A stretch of DNA of 64,000 nucleotides from positions 1-64,000 of the forward strand of contig JAJZRJ010000003.1 in assembly GCA_021802775.1 (NCBI GenBank), written 5' to 3'. This stretch comes from Deltaproteobacteria bacterium (GTDB taxonomy: Bacteria; Desulfobacterota; Desulfobulbia; Desulfobulbales; Desulfurivibrionaceae). Shown here one piece after another: positions 23,089 to 30,656 of the stretch (its first letter is position 1; each line of letters opens with the position of its first letter). The notes under the pieces are model-generated. The model was not told the origin of the DNA and searched no databases. It saw only the letters and a program-made list of their open reading frames with translations. The translations under genes were made by a program, and so were the position numbers.

Positions 23089-23173
23089 GGCGGCCTCCTT
23101 TGGGTTTGAGATACCGGAAGTATACAGAAACGGATAGGCAGAGCACCAGTAAAATGAGCAAAACATTTGACAT
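23075..23173 (-). CDS. very small membrane protein upstream of the secreted protein
   Basis: 32 residues, MSNVLLILLVLCLSVSVYFR then a basic tail; one membrane span. It overlaps the start of the secreted-protein gene by 14 bp, so the two would be one leftward unit. Small size keeps confidence low. Confidence 0.4.
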   Translation of the reverse strand: MSNVLLILLVLCLSVSVYFRYLKPKGGRHEAL

Positions 23174-23199
23174 CCGTCCGCCTTTCGGGCTACCCTGTG

Positions 23200-23440
23200 G
23201 CTGTCGTGGCAAAATCCACGGCCGGTCTTGCAAGGGCCGAATCTCAGAGGCGGACGCACCGCCACATTCATTTGTTCGGCGGTTTTTTTGCGTCCATTGT
23301 GCGGCACTCCCTCTTGGGCGGGCCGTGCGGGGAGCCTTCGGGCTCGCCGGTTGCCTCTGGGACCGGTCTTGCAACCTGCACGGTTCCGCCCTTTTTGCGT
23401 TTGCAAGCGCGGGGCGGGAAAACTCAATTCTCAGAGGAGG
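23200..23440 (+). ncRNA. C4-like antisense RNA/leader of the antirepressor gene
   Basis: This segment has the layout of C4-type RNAs found before phage antirepressor genes. Two hairpins (23205-23220 and 23220-23238) are followed by a terminator (23258-23289) and a GC-rich region up to the antirepressor. The second hairpin loop holds CTTGCAA (23227-23233), complementary to TTGCAAG at 23401-23407 before the start codon. CCTCTG at 23354-23359 could mask the CAGAGG of the ribosome site (23432-23437). In P1/P7 such RNA represses ant. No covariance search was possible. Confidence 0.5.
23258..23289 (+). terminator. rho-independent terminator in the antirepressor leader
   Basis: ACCGCC (23258-23263) pairs with GGCGGT (23278-23283), followed by seven T. 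Flanking GGACGCA and TGCGTCC could pair outside it as a competing longer hairpin. It would separate a short leader RNA from the antirepressor message. Confidence 0.75.
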
Positions 23441-23446
23441 AGTAGC

Positions 23447-24322
23447 ATGAACCAGCAGCACGAAATCGAGGAAGTAAAACGGCACCACAACCTGTTCTTC
23501 GGCAACAGCCCAGTCCGGATTATCGAGGATGACCACGGCCAGCCCTGGTGGGTGGTCAAGGACGTCTGCGAGATTCTTGAGCACTCGCAGGCAGCAAAAG
23601 CCGTCGCCGGGCTGGATAGCGATGAGGTGAAAAAAATTCACCTTGCCAACAGTACCGGGCATTTGCGGGAGATGATAGCCGTAAACGAGTCTGGCCTCTA
23701 CACCTTGATTATCCGTTCCCATAAGCCCCAGGCCAAACCCTTCCGCAAGTGGGTCACCTCCGAAGTCTTACCCACCATCCGCAAGACCGGCGGCTACATC
23801 CACCCGGCGGCGGAGCAGGTCGCCGCCCCTGCCGAATCCCGCTTGCTGGTCGCCCTGGCCGAGACCACCTCGCGGATGTTCGAGTCCATGACCAGCACCC
23901 TGGAAAAGGTGGCCTCCCGCATTGACCGCCTCGAAGCCGCCAGGCCCTTGCCCAAGGCCGTTGCCCCGGCCCGCGCCGCCAGGCCGAAGATCGCCAGCTA
24001 CGGTGCCTTCCAGGTGGCGGGCTTTGTGCAGGCCTGCTGCCGCACCAGCGCCACCGGCGCCTGCCGCAAGGAGGTTCTCTACCGTCACTATCAAGCATTC
24101 TGCCAAGAGCATGGATTCCAGGCGTTTACCTACAACGGCTTTTTTCGGCTCCTCTGGCAGGCCACCGGCGTCCGGCAGTCCCGCGCCGGCTCCGGGTCGC
24201 GCCTGGTGCTCGGCATCGTGCCGGACAGCGCCCCGCGCCAGCGATCCCTCCCCGGCGCGGGAGAGCATCTTGCCGCCGGCCTGGGCCACAACGGCAAGAA
24301 GTGGCACGGCATGGAGGCGTAG
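23447..24322 (+). CDS. BRO-N family phage antirepressor
   Basis: 291 residues from ATG 23447, preceded by GAGGAGG. The BRO-N domain (about 15-120) shows IIEDDHGQPWWVVKDVCEIL, KKIHLANSTG, MIAVNESGLYTLIIRSHKPQA and FRKWVTSEVLPTIRKTGGY. A middle helix (FESMTSTLEKVASRIDRLEAA) and an Ala/Pro linker lead to a C-terminal domain with FCQEHGFQAFTYNGFFRLLWQ. Antirepressors of this type inactivate phage repressors, so it could drive induction. Its C4-like leader supports that reading. Confidence 0.88.
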   Translation: MNQQHEIEEVKRHHNLFFGNSPVRIIEDDHGQPWWVVKDVCEILEHSQAAKAVAGLDSDEVKKIHLANSTGHLREMIAVNESGLYTLIIRSHKPQAKPFRKWVTSEVLPTIRKTGGYIHPAAEQVAAPAESRLLVALAETTSRMFESMTSTLEKVASRIDRLEAARPLPKAVAPARAARPKIASYGAFQVAGFVQACCRTSATGACRKEVLYRHYQAFCQEHGFQAFTYNGFFRLLWQATGVRQSRAGSGSRLVLGIVPDSAPRQRSLPGAGEHLAAGLGHNGKKWHGMEA

Positions 24323-24325
24323 CCT

Positions 24326-24535
24326 ATGGACTCTCCCTGCTTCTGCTTTGCCACCGACAACCCGCTGGACATGCTGGACCACGCCAGCGATGTCTGCCGC
24401 TTCCTGGCGGACGTGAGCCCGGCCTTTGCCAGTGACGGCGCCCGGGTCGGCCTGAACGACAAGTCAGCCAACGGCCTCTGCCTGATTCTGCTGGCGGTGG
24501 AATCCACCATCAACGAGGCGGTGATCCGCCTCTAG
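24326..24535 (+). CDS. hypothetical small phage protein
   Basis: 69 residues starting MDSPCFCFATDNPLDMLDHA; acidic, with a C-terminal helix LILLAVESTINEAVIRL. Starts 3 bp after the antirepressor stop, so translationally linked. Resembles small proteins of unknown function that sense or bind partners; none recognised. Confidence 0.6.
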   Translation: MDSPCFCFATDNPLDMLDHASDVCRFLADVSPAFASDGARVGLNDKSANGLCLILLAVESTINEAVIRL

Positions 24536-24543
24536 CCCCCGCA

Positions 24544-24570
24544 GGGGGCGGCCTTCTCCGGGCCGCCCCC
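24544..24570 (+). terminator. GC hairpin ending the middle/antirepressor unit
   Basis: GGGGGCGGCC (24544-24553) and GGCCGCCCCC (24561-24570) form a perfect 10-bp stem with a 7-base loop just after the stop codon. No T-run follows, only TCCTCTCC, so termination efficiency is uncertain. Confidence 0.55.
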
Positions 24571-24673
24571 TCCTCTCCGCTGCAATCCAACCACTGAAAC
24601 GCTTCAGCTTATCTTCCCCCCCCCACCGTGTAATTCTGATCCCGTAACGCTCTACCTCATCTCCTTTCTCCCG

Positions 24674-24712
24674 CTCGATAGCGGGGTGGTCGCCAGCCAC
24701 CCCGCTATCGAG
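24674..24712. repeat. 16-bp perfect inverted repeat before the late genes
   Basis: Bases 24674-24689 are perfectly complementary to 24697-24712 around a 7-base loop. It lies in the non-coding gap 24536-24741 between antirepressor unit and lysis genes. Possible roles are a terminator, a regulator binding site or an RNA structure before the late operon. A C-tract (24617-24625) lies nearby. Confidence 0.75.
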
Positions 24713-24741
24713 GCACCACCGCCGCCGGAGGGCTGCTGAAC

Positions 24742-24912
24742 ATGAAATGGATCGGAGTAGCTGTGCTCGTGGTGATCGCCATCGGTTGCGTTGTTTTCGG
24801 CCTGCTGGCCGGTGCAGATGCCCAGGGCCGTGGCGGCCAGTGGATGCTGGCGCTGTGGGGCGCGGCAGTAGTTGCAGCCGGCGCCGCCATCGCCCTCGCG
24901 GTATCCGCGTGA
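24742..24912 (+). CDS. small two-span membrane protein
   Basis: 56 residues: MKWIGVAVLVVIAIGCVVFG forms the first span and WMLALWGAAVVAAGAAIALA the second, separated by DAQGRGGQ. First gene after the inverted repeat at 24674. May belong to the lysis set (holin or antiholin-like); unproven. Confidence 0.55.
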   Translation: MKWIGVAVLVVIAIGCVVFGLLAGADAQGRGGQWMLALWGAAVVAAGAAIALAVSA

Positions 24913-25019
24913 TGCACAAGATCGTCGCCTCAAAACTGGCCGCCAGGCTGCGGGCCATGAGCCGTGAGCGGCGGCTCGAATATCTCGCCAACGCCGTGTT
25001 GAGCGGCGCGCATGATTAA
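24912..25019 (+). CDS. very small basic protein
   Basis: 35 residues, MHKIVASKLAARLRAMSRER then RLEYLANAVLSGAHD. Its ATG overlaps the previous TGA. Amphipathic basic helix. Unknown. Confidence 0.45.
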   Translation: MHKIVASKLAARLRAMSRERRLEYLANAVLSGAHD

Positions 25020-25076
25020 GTTAAATAGTGGCGCGACGTATGACGCGTCCGTTCGAACTAAGAGTTAGGTGCCGGC

Positions 25077-25268
25077 ATGAGAAAAGAGGATTTGAGGCCG
25101 TGGCTACGCGAGCGAACATATCTGTTACCGATTATCGGAGTAGCTTTGATTCTAGCCTCGCCTGTGCTGATGCCTGTGCTCGCCCTATGGCGAGTCCGAG
25201 AAGACTTGTCCGAGGCCGCGGCAGATTATTGCCGAGAGTGTGCTAATGCATTTAAACGAGTTACCTAA
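25077..25268 (+). CDS. small membrane protein
   Basis: 63 residues; charged start MRKEDLRPWLRERTY, one membrane span LLPIIGVALILASPVLMPVL, then an acidic tail with two Cys. Weak ribosome site. Between phage small genes and the endolysin, so possibly a lysis accessory. Confidence 0.5.
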   Translation: MRKEDLRPWLRERTYLLPIIGVALILASPVLMPVLALWRVREDLSEAAADYCRECANAFKRVT

Positions 25269-25322
25269 CCTGCGCGTCATCTGGAAGTGGCGGCGCAATA
25301 TGTCGGAAAAAGGAAGCTCAAT

Positions 25323-25703
25323 ATGACCCAGGTCACGAAACATTTCACCGGCGAGGAGTTGCAGTGCAAGTGCTGCGGCCGCATGGAGATTCCGCCGGCG
25401 TTCCTTGGCAAACTGGAAGAGCTGCGTGAGGCATACGGCAAACCCATTGTCGTCACCTCCGGCTACCGCTGCCCGCGGCACAACGCCGATGTGTCGGACA
25501 CCGGCGAGGCTGGGCCGCATACCCTGGGCGCGGTGGACATTGCCGTGGCCGGCGCCGACGTGCACCGGCTCTTGCAGCTCGCCTTCATCGTCGGCTTCTC
25601 CGGCATCGGCATCAAGCAGAAAGGCCCATTCTCCGGCCGGTTCATCCACCTGGATGACCTGCCGGCAACCACCCACCCGCGCCCGCGCGTGTGGACCTAC
25701 TGA
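25323..25703 (+). CDS. M15-family peptidase, phage endolysin
   Basis: 126 residues from ATG 25323. The D,D-carboxypeptidase-like pattern is clear: VTKHFTGEELQCKCCG, VVTSGYRCPRHNADV (His and Asp zinc ligands), HTLGAVDIAV and FIHLDDL with the C-terminal His. Single-domain M15 proteins cut peptidoglycan peptide links and act as endolysins in many Mu-like phages. No signal peptide, so release would need the neighbouring holin-like protein. Confidence 0.88.
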   Translation: MTQVTKHFTGEELQCKCCGRMEIPPAFLGKLEELREAYGKPIVVTSGYRCPRHNADVSDTGEAGPHTLGAVDIAVAGADVHRLLQLAFIVGFSGIGIKQKGPFSGRFIHLDDLPATTHPRPRVWTY

Positions 25704-25715
25704 GGAGGCTCTACC

Positions 25716-25904
25716 ATGGCAAAAGCTACCGGCAAGAAATTCTGGCACTCCAAGACCTTCTACGCGAACCTGCTGGCCATCGCGGCGCTCATCGCGCAGA
25801 ACCAGTTCGGGTTCGAGCTGTCGGCCGAGACCCAGGTGTCGGCCCTGGCCGCCATCAACGTGGCGCTGCGGTTCATCACCAAGGAAGAGATCGTTTGGGG
25901 CTAG
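25716..25904 (+). CDS. holin-like membrane protein
   Basis: 62 residues: basic N-terminus MAKATGKKFWHSKTFYANLL, a hydrophobic stretch LLAIAALIAQNQFGF, then QVSALAAINVALRFITKEEI. Position directly after the endolysin and before the spanins suggests a holin or pinholin, though the sequence is not diagnostic. Confidence 0.6.
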   Translation: MAKATGKKFWHSKTFYANLLAIAALIAQNQFGFELSAETQVSALAAINVALRFITKEEIVWG

Positions 25905-25907
25905 GCA

Positions 25908-26147
25908 ATGTGGGAGGTGGTTGCAGCGCTGCTGGCCATTGCCGGCGCCATTCTTAGCTCCTACCTCTCGGCCCGCGCCAAGCGCGAGGAGCACACCTAT
26001 GAAAACGACTTGGCGCGGTTTGACGAGGCGCAGGCTGGTGGCGACGCTGATGCTCTCAGTGCTGCTTTTGAACGGCTGCGCATCCCGGCAAGTGACGGTG
26101 ATCCCGGAGGACCGGATGATCCGGCAGCTCGACAACGGCAACTATGA
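25908..26147 (+). CDS. inner-membrane spanin (Rz-like)
   Basis: 79 residues: one N-terminal membrane span (MWEVVAALLAIAGAILSSYL), then a periplasmic charged helix. A second gene for a lipoprotein is embedded in another frame, the classic Rz/Rz1 arrangement. The pair would link inner and outer membranes and complete lysis in a Gram-negative host. Function rests on architecture, not homology. Confidence 0.65.
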   Translation: MWEVVAALLAIAGAILSSYLSARAKREEHTYENDLARFDEAQAGGDADALSAAFERLRIPASDGDPGGPDDPAARQRQL

Positions 26148-26223
26148 GGTCACGCCGGCATGGCTCCAGGAACGCTACCGCCTGGAACGCTGGCAGGCCG
26201 AACGGCTGAAGGAGTGCAGGTAG
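25999..26223 (+). CDS. outer-membrane spanin lipoprotein (Rz1-like)
   Basis: 74 residues in the frame shifted relative to the Rz-like gene, starting within it. A basic start (MKTTWRGLTRRRL) and hydrophobic segment lead to a lipobox LLLNGC, so Cys would be lipid-modified. The mature part is short and Pro-poor, ending RYRLERWQAERLKECR. Embedded or overlapping Rz1 genes are common, supporting the assignment. Confidence 0.7.
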   Translation: MKTTWRGLTRRRLVATLMLSVLLLNGCASRQVTVIPEDRMIRQLDNGNYEVTPAWLQERYRLERWQAERLKECR

Positions 26224-26459
26224 TGCAGCACCGCGACGTAATGGACGAGGGTGACGTGGCCAAAAGCTACGCCGACCGCCACAACCAGGATGCGCTCAAC
26301 CGGGTGCTGGCCAATGCCAGGCGCCCGGTTGGTTTAGGCTCGGAGTTTTGCATCGACTGCGAGGACGAAATACCGGCGGATCGCCGCCAGGCCCAGCCAG
26401 GGTGTACCCGCTGCGCCGAATGTCAACGGGTACACGAACGGCTCACGGGGGGTGTTTGA
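26223..26459 (+). CDS. TraR/DksA-type zinc-finger protein
   Basis: 78 residues from GTG 26223 (overlapping the upstream TAG, AAGGAG 8 bp before); ATG 26241 is an alternative. The C-terminal zinc finger CIDCEDEIPADRRQAQPGCT..C is the TraR/DksA signature (CxxC-x17-CxxC). Short phage TraR-like proteins bind RNA polymerase and can mimic DksA-ppGpp. In Mu-like phages this gene sits at the start of the morphogenesis cluster, as here. Confidence 0.88.
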   Translation: MQHRDVMDEGDVAKSYADRHNQDALNRVLANARRPVGLGSEFCIDCEDEIPADRRQAQPGCTRCAECQRVHERLTGGV

Positions 26460-26791
26460 TGGATTGGCTGTTGAAGTGGTGGCCGGTGATTCTCTTTCTC
26501 GCCCAGGTGCTGCAAGGGTGGTTTGTCTGGAGCCTCAAGCAGCAGTTCATCAGCCGCTCCGACTGCAAGGAGTGCAAGCGCGAGGCGGTGGAGCAGGATA
26601 AGGACGCCACCTCACGGCTCGGCACCCTGGAAGCGGACGTACATGCCCTGCCGGCCCGGCCGGAAGTCCAAGCCCTGGGTGACAAGATCGAGAAACTGAC
26701 CGAGAAGCTCGGCCATCTGGACGGCCGGCTGACCGGCATCAACCGGGCGGTTGACCTTATTCACCAACACCTTTTGCGGGTGAACGGATGA
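26459..26791 (+). CDS. DUF2730-type membrane/coiled-coil phage protein
   Basis: 110 residues: an N-terminal membrane span (WLLKWWPVILFLAQVLQGWF) and a long charged helix (VQALGDKIEKLTEKLGHLDGRL) like a coiled coil. Size and position before the terminase genes match the DUF2730 (Mu gp25) family. Function unknown, possibly related to lysis or head assembly. Overlaps both neighbours by 1-4 bp. Confidence 0.75.
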   Translation: MDWLLKWWPVILFLAQVLQGWFVWSLKQQFISRSDCKECKREAVEQDKDATSRLGTLEADVHALPARPEVQALGDKIEKLTEKLGHLDGRLTGINRAVDLIHQHLLRVNG

Positions 26792-27087
26792 ACGAATTCG
26801 AGAAGCTTCGCCAGGCCGACCGGCGGCTGGCCATCCTCCAGCTCCTGAAGGCAGAAGGCTGGAGCATGAACGAGTACCTGCTGCGCCGGGCGCTTGAGCT
26901 GGGGCACGGCCACAAGATCAGCCGCGATTTACTCCTCTCCGATCTGGCGTGGCTCAAGGAGCAGGGACTGGCCAATCTCAACGTTGTCCAGGAAATGACC
27001 ATGGCCAAGCTCACCGCCCGTGGCCTCGATGTCGCCACCGGCGCCGTGGTGGTGCCTGGGGTGCAGCGGCCGGAGCCGGAGGCGTAG
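26788..27087 (+). CDS. Mu gp26-like protein with winged-helix features
   Basis: 99 residues: LAILQLLKAEGWSMNEYLLRRALELG, then ISRDLLLSDLAWLKEQGLANL, the pattern of an ArsR-like winged helix. It sits between the DUF2730 and DUF3486 genes as in Mu (gp26). Exact role unknown, possibly accessory to packaging. Confidence 0.8.
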   Translation: MNEFEKLRQADRRLAILQLLKAEGWSMNEYLLRRALELGHGHKISRDLLLSDLAWLKEQGLANLNVVQEMTMAKLTARGLDVATGAVVVPGVQRPEPEA

Positions 27088-27654
27088 ATGGGCCAGTCAT
27101 CCACCATCGAGCGGTTGCCCGAGGATATTCTGGAGCGGCTGCACGAGCTGCTCCGCGATCCGCGCGTGACCCAGCTTGAGGCGACCCGCCAGATCAATGA
27201 AATCCTCGCGGCCGACGGGCACCCGGAACGGGTGACCAAGAGCGCCATCAACCGCTACGACCTCCGGATGCGCGAGGCGGGCGAGAAGCTACGCCAGAGC
27301 CGCGAGGTGGCCAAGATGTGGATCGGCAAGCTCGGGGCCGCGCCCCAGGGGCAGGTGGGCCACCTGGTCAACGAGATGCTGCGGACCCTGGCCTTCGACC
27401 TCTCCCTCAAACTCCAGGACACGGAACTGAGCGAAGAGAGCCTGCCGGGCGTGATCGACCAGGTCAAGGCCCTGGCCCTGGCCGTGCAGCGGCTGGAAAC
27501 CTCCAGCACCATGAACGTCAAACGCGAGGGCGAGATCCGCAAGCAGGCCCTGGAAGACGCTGCCGCCGCCGTTGGTGAAACCGCCCGCGAGGCCGGTGTT
27601 TCCGCCGAGACCATCGCCACCATCCGCACGCGAGTGCTGGGGATGAGCGCATGA
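27088..27654 (+). CDS. Mu gp27-like protein (DUF3486), probable small terminase
   Basis: 188 residues. The sequence begins with a helical DNA-binding-like part (LPEDILERLHELLRDPRVTQLEATRQINEIL), the family hallmark, and a long helical C-terminal half with a conserved TSSTMNVKREGEIRKQALEDAA segment. It precedes the large terminase with a 4-bp overlap, so it is taken as the small terminase subunit for DNA recognition in head-full packaging. Confidence 0.85.
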   Translation: MGQSSTIERLPEDILERLHELLRDPRVTQLEATRQINEILAADGHPERVTKSAINRYDLRMREAGEKLRQSREVAKMWIGKLGAAPQGQVGHLVNEMLRTLAFDLSLKLQDTELSEESLPGVIDQVKALALAVQRLETSSTMNVKREGEIRKQALEDAAAAVGETAREAGVSAETIATIRTRVLGMSA

Positions 27655-29093
27655 CCACCGGCGCCGCCAAAATCAAGCCGCTCAATAAGGCTGCCCTCTT
27701 TCTGCCCTATCAGGAGCAGTGGATCAAGGACCGCAGCCGGTTGAAGCTCATGGAGAAGGCCCGGCAGATCGGCCTTTCGTGGAGCACGGCCTATGCGGCG
27801 GACGAACGCACCGCCGAGGCGGGGGCCAAGTGGGACCAATGGATCAGCAGCCGCGATGATCTGCAGGCGCGTCTGGTGATCGAGGATTGCAAGATGTTCG
27901 CCAAGGTGTTGCAGCTCGCGGCCGAAGACCTTGGCGAGCGGGTGATCGACGAGGAGCGCAAGATCAGCGCCTATGTGCTGCACTTCGCCAACGGCCGCCG
28001 CATCCACTCCATGAGCAGCAACCCGGATGCCCAGGCCGGCAAGCGCGGCGGCCGCATCCTCGACGAGTTCGCCCTGCATCCGGACCCGCGCAAGCTGTGG
28101 GCCATTGCCTATCCGGGCATCACCTGGGGCGGCAACATGGAGGTCATCTCCACCCACCGGGGCAGCGCCAATTTCTTCAACCTGCTGATCCGCGAGATCC
28201 GCGAGCACGGCAACCCCAAGAAGATCAGCCTGCACCGGGTGACGCTCCAGGATGCCCTGGACCAGGGCTTCCTCTGGAAGCTCCAGCAATCGCTGCCTGA
28301 TGACCACGAGGTCAAGGGTATGACCGAGCCGGAATACTTCGACCTCATCAAGGCTGGCTGCGCGGATGAAGAGTCGTTTCAGCAGGAATACATGTGCATG
28401 CCGGCCGACGACGCCAGCGCCTTCCTCGAATATGACCTGATCGCGGGCTGTGAGTACGGCCAGGCCGAGGTCTGGGAGTGGAACGGCCTCATCGAGGCCA
28501 GACCCAAGGGCCGTCTCTTCGCCGGGCTCGACATCGGCCGCAAGAAAGACCTTACCGTGCTCTGGGTGCTGGAGCTGTTGGGCGACGTGCTCCACACCAG
28601 GATGGTGGTCGAGCTGAAGAACATGAGCAAGCCGGACCAAGAGAAGGTGCTCTGGCCGATACTGGCCAGCCTCGACCGCTGCTGCCTGGACTACACCGGC
28701 CTGGGTATCGGCTGGGGCGATGACGCCCAGAAGCAATTCGGGGAATACCGGGTCGAACTGGTGACCTTCACCCCGCGCGTCAAAGAGGCGCTGGCCTACC
28801 CGGTGCGTGGGCGGATGGAAGACAAGAAGTTGCGCATCCCCTACCGCCCGGCGATCCGCGCCGACCTGCGGGCGGTGACCAAGGAGACCACGGCGGCCGG
28901 CAATATCCGCTTCACCGCCGAACGCAGCGAGAACGGCCACGCCGACCGCTTCTGGGCACTGGCCCTGGCAGTTCATGCGGCCTCCACGCCGGCTACCGAG
29001 TACGCCTATTACCCGGTAACGGACAAGGATATGCGCGCGGGCCATCAGATCAACACCACTGCCGGCTTCGGCCGGGTGCATGGAGCATGGTGA
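27651..29093 (+). CDS. terminase large subunit (Mu gp28-like)
   Basis: 480 residues. The ATPase part contains FLPYQEQWIKDRSRLKLMEKARQIGLSWS, with a Walker-A-like region, and the following RILDEFALHPD. The nuclease part shows FAGLDIGRKKDLTVLWVLE and LDYTGLGIGWGDD, with acidic residues typical of the RNase H-like terminase nuclease. It drives packaging of phage DNA into the prohead, in Mu-like phages with attached host flanks. The portal gene starts 3 bp downstream. Confidence 0.93.
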   Translation: MTTGAAKIKPLNKAALFLPYQEQWIKDRSRLKLMEKARQIGLSWSTAYAADERTAEAGAKWDQWISSRDDLQARLVIEDCKMFAKVLQLAAEDLGERVIDEERKISAYVLHFANGRRIHSMSSNPDAQAGKRGGRILDEFALHPDPRKLWAIAYPGITWGGNMEVISTHRGSANFFNLLIREIREHGNPKKISLHRVTLQDALDQGFLWKLQQSLPDDHEVKGMTEPEYFDLIKAGCADEESFQQEYMCMPADDASAFLEYDLIAGCEYGQAEVWEWNGLIEARPKGRLFAGLDIGRKKDLTVLWVLELLGDVLHTRMVVELKNMSKPDQEKVLWPILASLDRCCLDYTGLGIGWGDDAQKQFGEYRVELVTFTPRVKEALAYPVRGRMEDKKLRIPYRPAIRADLRAVTKETTAAGNIRFTAERSENGHADRFWALALAVHAASTPATEYAYYPVTDKDMRAGHQINTTAGFGRVHGAW

Positions 29094-29096
29094 TAA

Positions 29097-30656
29097 ATGG
29101 CGACCTTGGTTGACCAACACGGCAGACCGATCAGGAAGGAGCAACTCACCGAGGAGTTGGCGGCGCCGAGTATGGCCGGGGTGCGCACTGTCTGGACCAG
29201 CGCGGTCACCAGTGGCCTTACCCCGAGACGGCTTGCGGCACTGCTCCAGGGCGCGGCCGAGGGTGACATGCACGACTACCTGACCCTGGCCGAGGAGATG
29301 GAAGAGCGCGACCTGCATTACCGCTGCGAGCTGGGCAAACGCAAGCTGGCGGTATCCAGCCTGCCGGCCAACGTCGAGGCGGCCAGCGATTCGGCCCATG
29401 ATGTAATGCTGGCCGACGAGGTGCGCGCCCTGGTGAGGCGGCCCGGCTTCCGTGGCCTGCTCACCGACCTGCTCGATGCGCTCGGTAAGGGGTACTCCGT
29501 GGCCGAGATCATCTGGCAGCGCGGGGCCAAGTGGTGGCCGGAACGCTACGAATGGCGGGATCCCCGCTTCTTTACCTTCGACCGCGAGAGCCGCCGCCAG
29601 CTCCTGCTGCTGGATGAGGCCGACATGGCGAACGGCGTGCCACTGGCGCCGTACAAGTTCATCGTCCACCTGCCGCACCTCAAGACCGGCATCCCAATCC
29701 GTGGCGGCCTGGCCCGCGTGGCAGCGTGGTCGTACCTGTGCAAGAACTACGACATCAAGGACTGGCTCGCCTTTGTCGAGGTCTTCGGGATGCCGCTGCG
29801 CGTGGGGCGGTATGGCGCCGGGGCGGGCGACAAGGACATCAACATCCTCAAGGCGGCGGTGGCCAACCTCGGCAGCGATGCGGCGGCGGTGATCCCGCAG
29901 TCCATGCAGATCGAATTTATCGAGAGCGGCAAGAAGGGCGGCGGGGAGGAGATATTCAGGAAGCTGGCGGAATGGCTCGACGACCAGGTGAGCAAGGGCA
30001 TACTCGGCCAGACCGCCTCCAGCTCCGGAACTCCCGGCCGGCTTGGTGACGACAAGCTGCAAGCCGAGGTGCGTGACGACATCCGCGACGACGACGCCAT
30101 GCAGCTTGCGGGGACGATCAACCGCTATCTGGTCAAGCCGTTCATCGACCTGAACCATGGGCCGCAGGAGAACTACCCGGAGCTGACCATTAAGGCGCTG
30201 GAGCAGGAGGACATCAAGACCCTGACCGCCGCCCTGGAGAAATTGGTGCCGCTGGGCCTGAAGGTTGAGCAGTCGGTGGTGCGCGATAAGATCGGCCTGC
30301 CCGATCCGGATGAGGGCGCGGAGTTGCTTGGTGTGCAATCCGCCACGGCACAGAACAGCCAGCGCCTCGGGCGAGCACGGAACAACCAGTCCGACGGCCA
30401 GGACAATATCGACAAGCTCGCGGAGCAGACCATGGCGGATGCGGATGGCGGCGACATGGTGGAGCAGGTGTACCGCCTGCTGGAGGAGTCCGGCAGTCTG
30501 GAGGAGGCAACGGAGAAGCTGCTCGATATTTATGACCGCCTGCCGGTGAACAAAACCGGAGCAGCTCTAGGCGACCGGCTCTTCCAAGCCGACCTGACCG
30601 GCCGGGCGGAGATCCTCGACGAGGCTGGCGGCAACAATGGGCGCGGCGATGGTTGA
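29097..30656 (+). CDS. portal protein (Mu gp29-like, DUF935)
   Basis: 519 residues forming the head vertex through which DNA is packed. The DUF935 pattern is clear: MATLVDQHGRPIRKEQLTEE, GLTPRRLAALLQGAAEGD, LAEEMEERDLHYRCELGKRK, FRGLLTDLLDALGKGYSVAEI and the later GILGQTASSS. A C-terminal acidic segment precedes the overlap of 20 bp with the MuF gene. Confidence 0.94.
   Translation: MATLVDQHGRPIRKEQLTEELAAPSMAGVRTVWTSAVTSGLTPRRLAALLQGAAEGDMHDYLTLAEEMEERDLHYRCELGKRKLAVSSLPANVEAASDSAHDVMLADEVRALVRRPGFRGLLTDLLDALGKGYSVAEIIWQRGAKWWPERYEWRDPRFFTFDRESRRQLLLLDEADMANGVPLAPYKFIVHLPHLKTGIPIRGGLARVAAWSYLCKNYDIKDWLAFVEVFGMPLRVGRYGAGAGDKDINILKAAVANLGSDAAAVIPQSMQIEFIESGKKGGGEEIFRKLAEWLDDQVSKGILGQTASSSGTPGRLGDDKLQAEVRDDIRDDDAMQLAGTINRYLVKPFIDLNHGPQENYPELTIKALEQEDIKTLTAALEKLVPLGLKVEQSVVRDKIGLPDPDEGAELLGVQSATAQNSQRLGRARNNQSDGQDNIDKLAEQTMADADGGDMVEQVYRLLEESGSLEEATEKLLDIYDRLPVNKTGAALGDRLFQADLTGRAEILDEAGGNNGRGDG

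Noticed and set aside
27255-30338. 1027-residue minus-strand open frame across terminase and portal genes
   Set aside because: Antisense shadow of conserved Mu-type gp27-gp29 genes.
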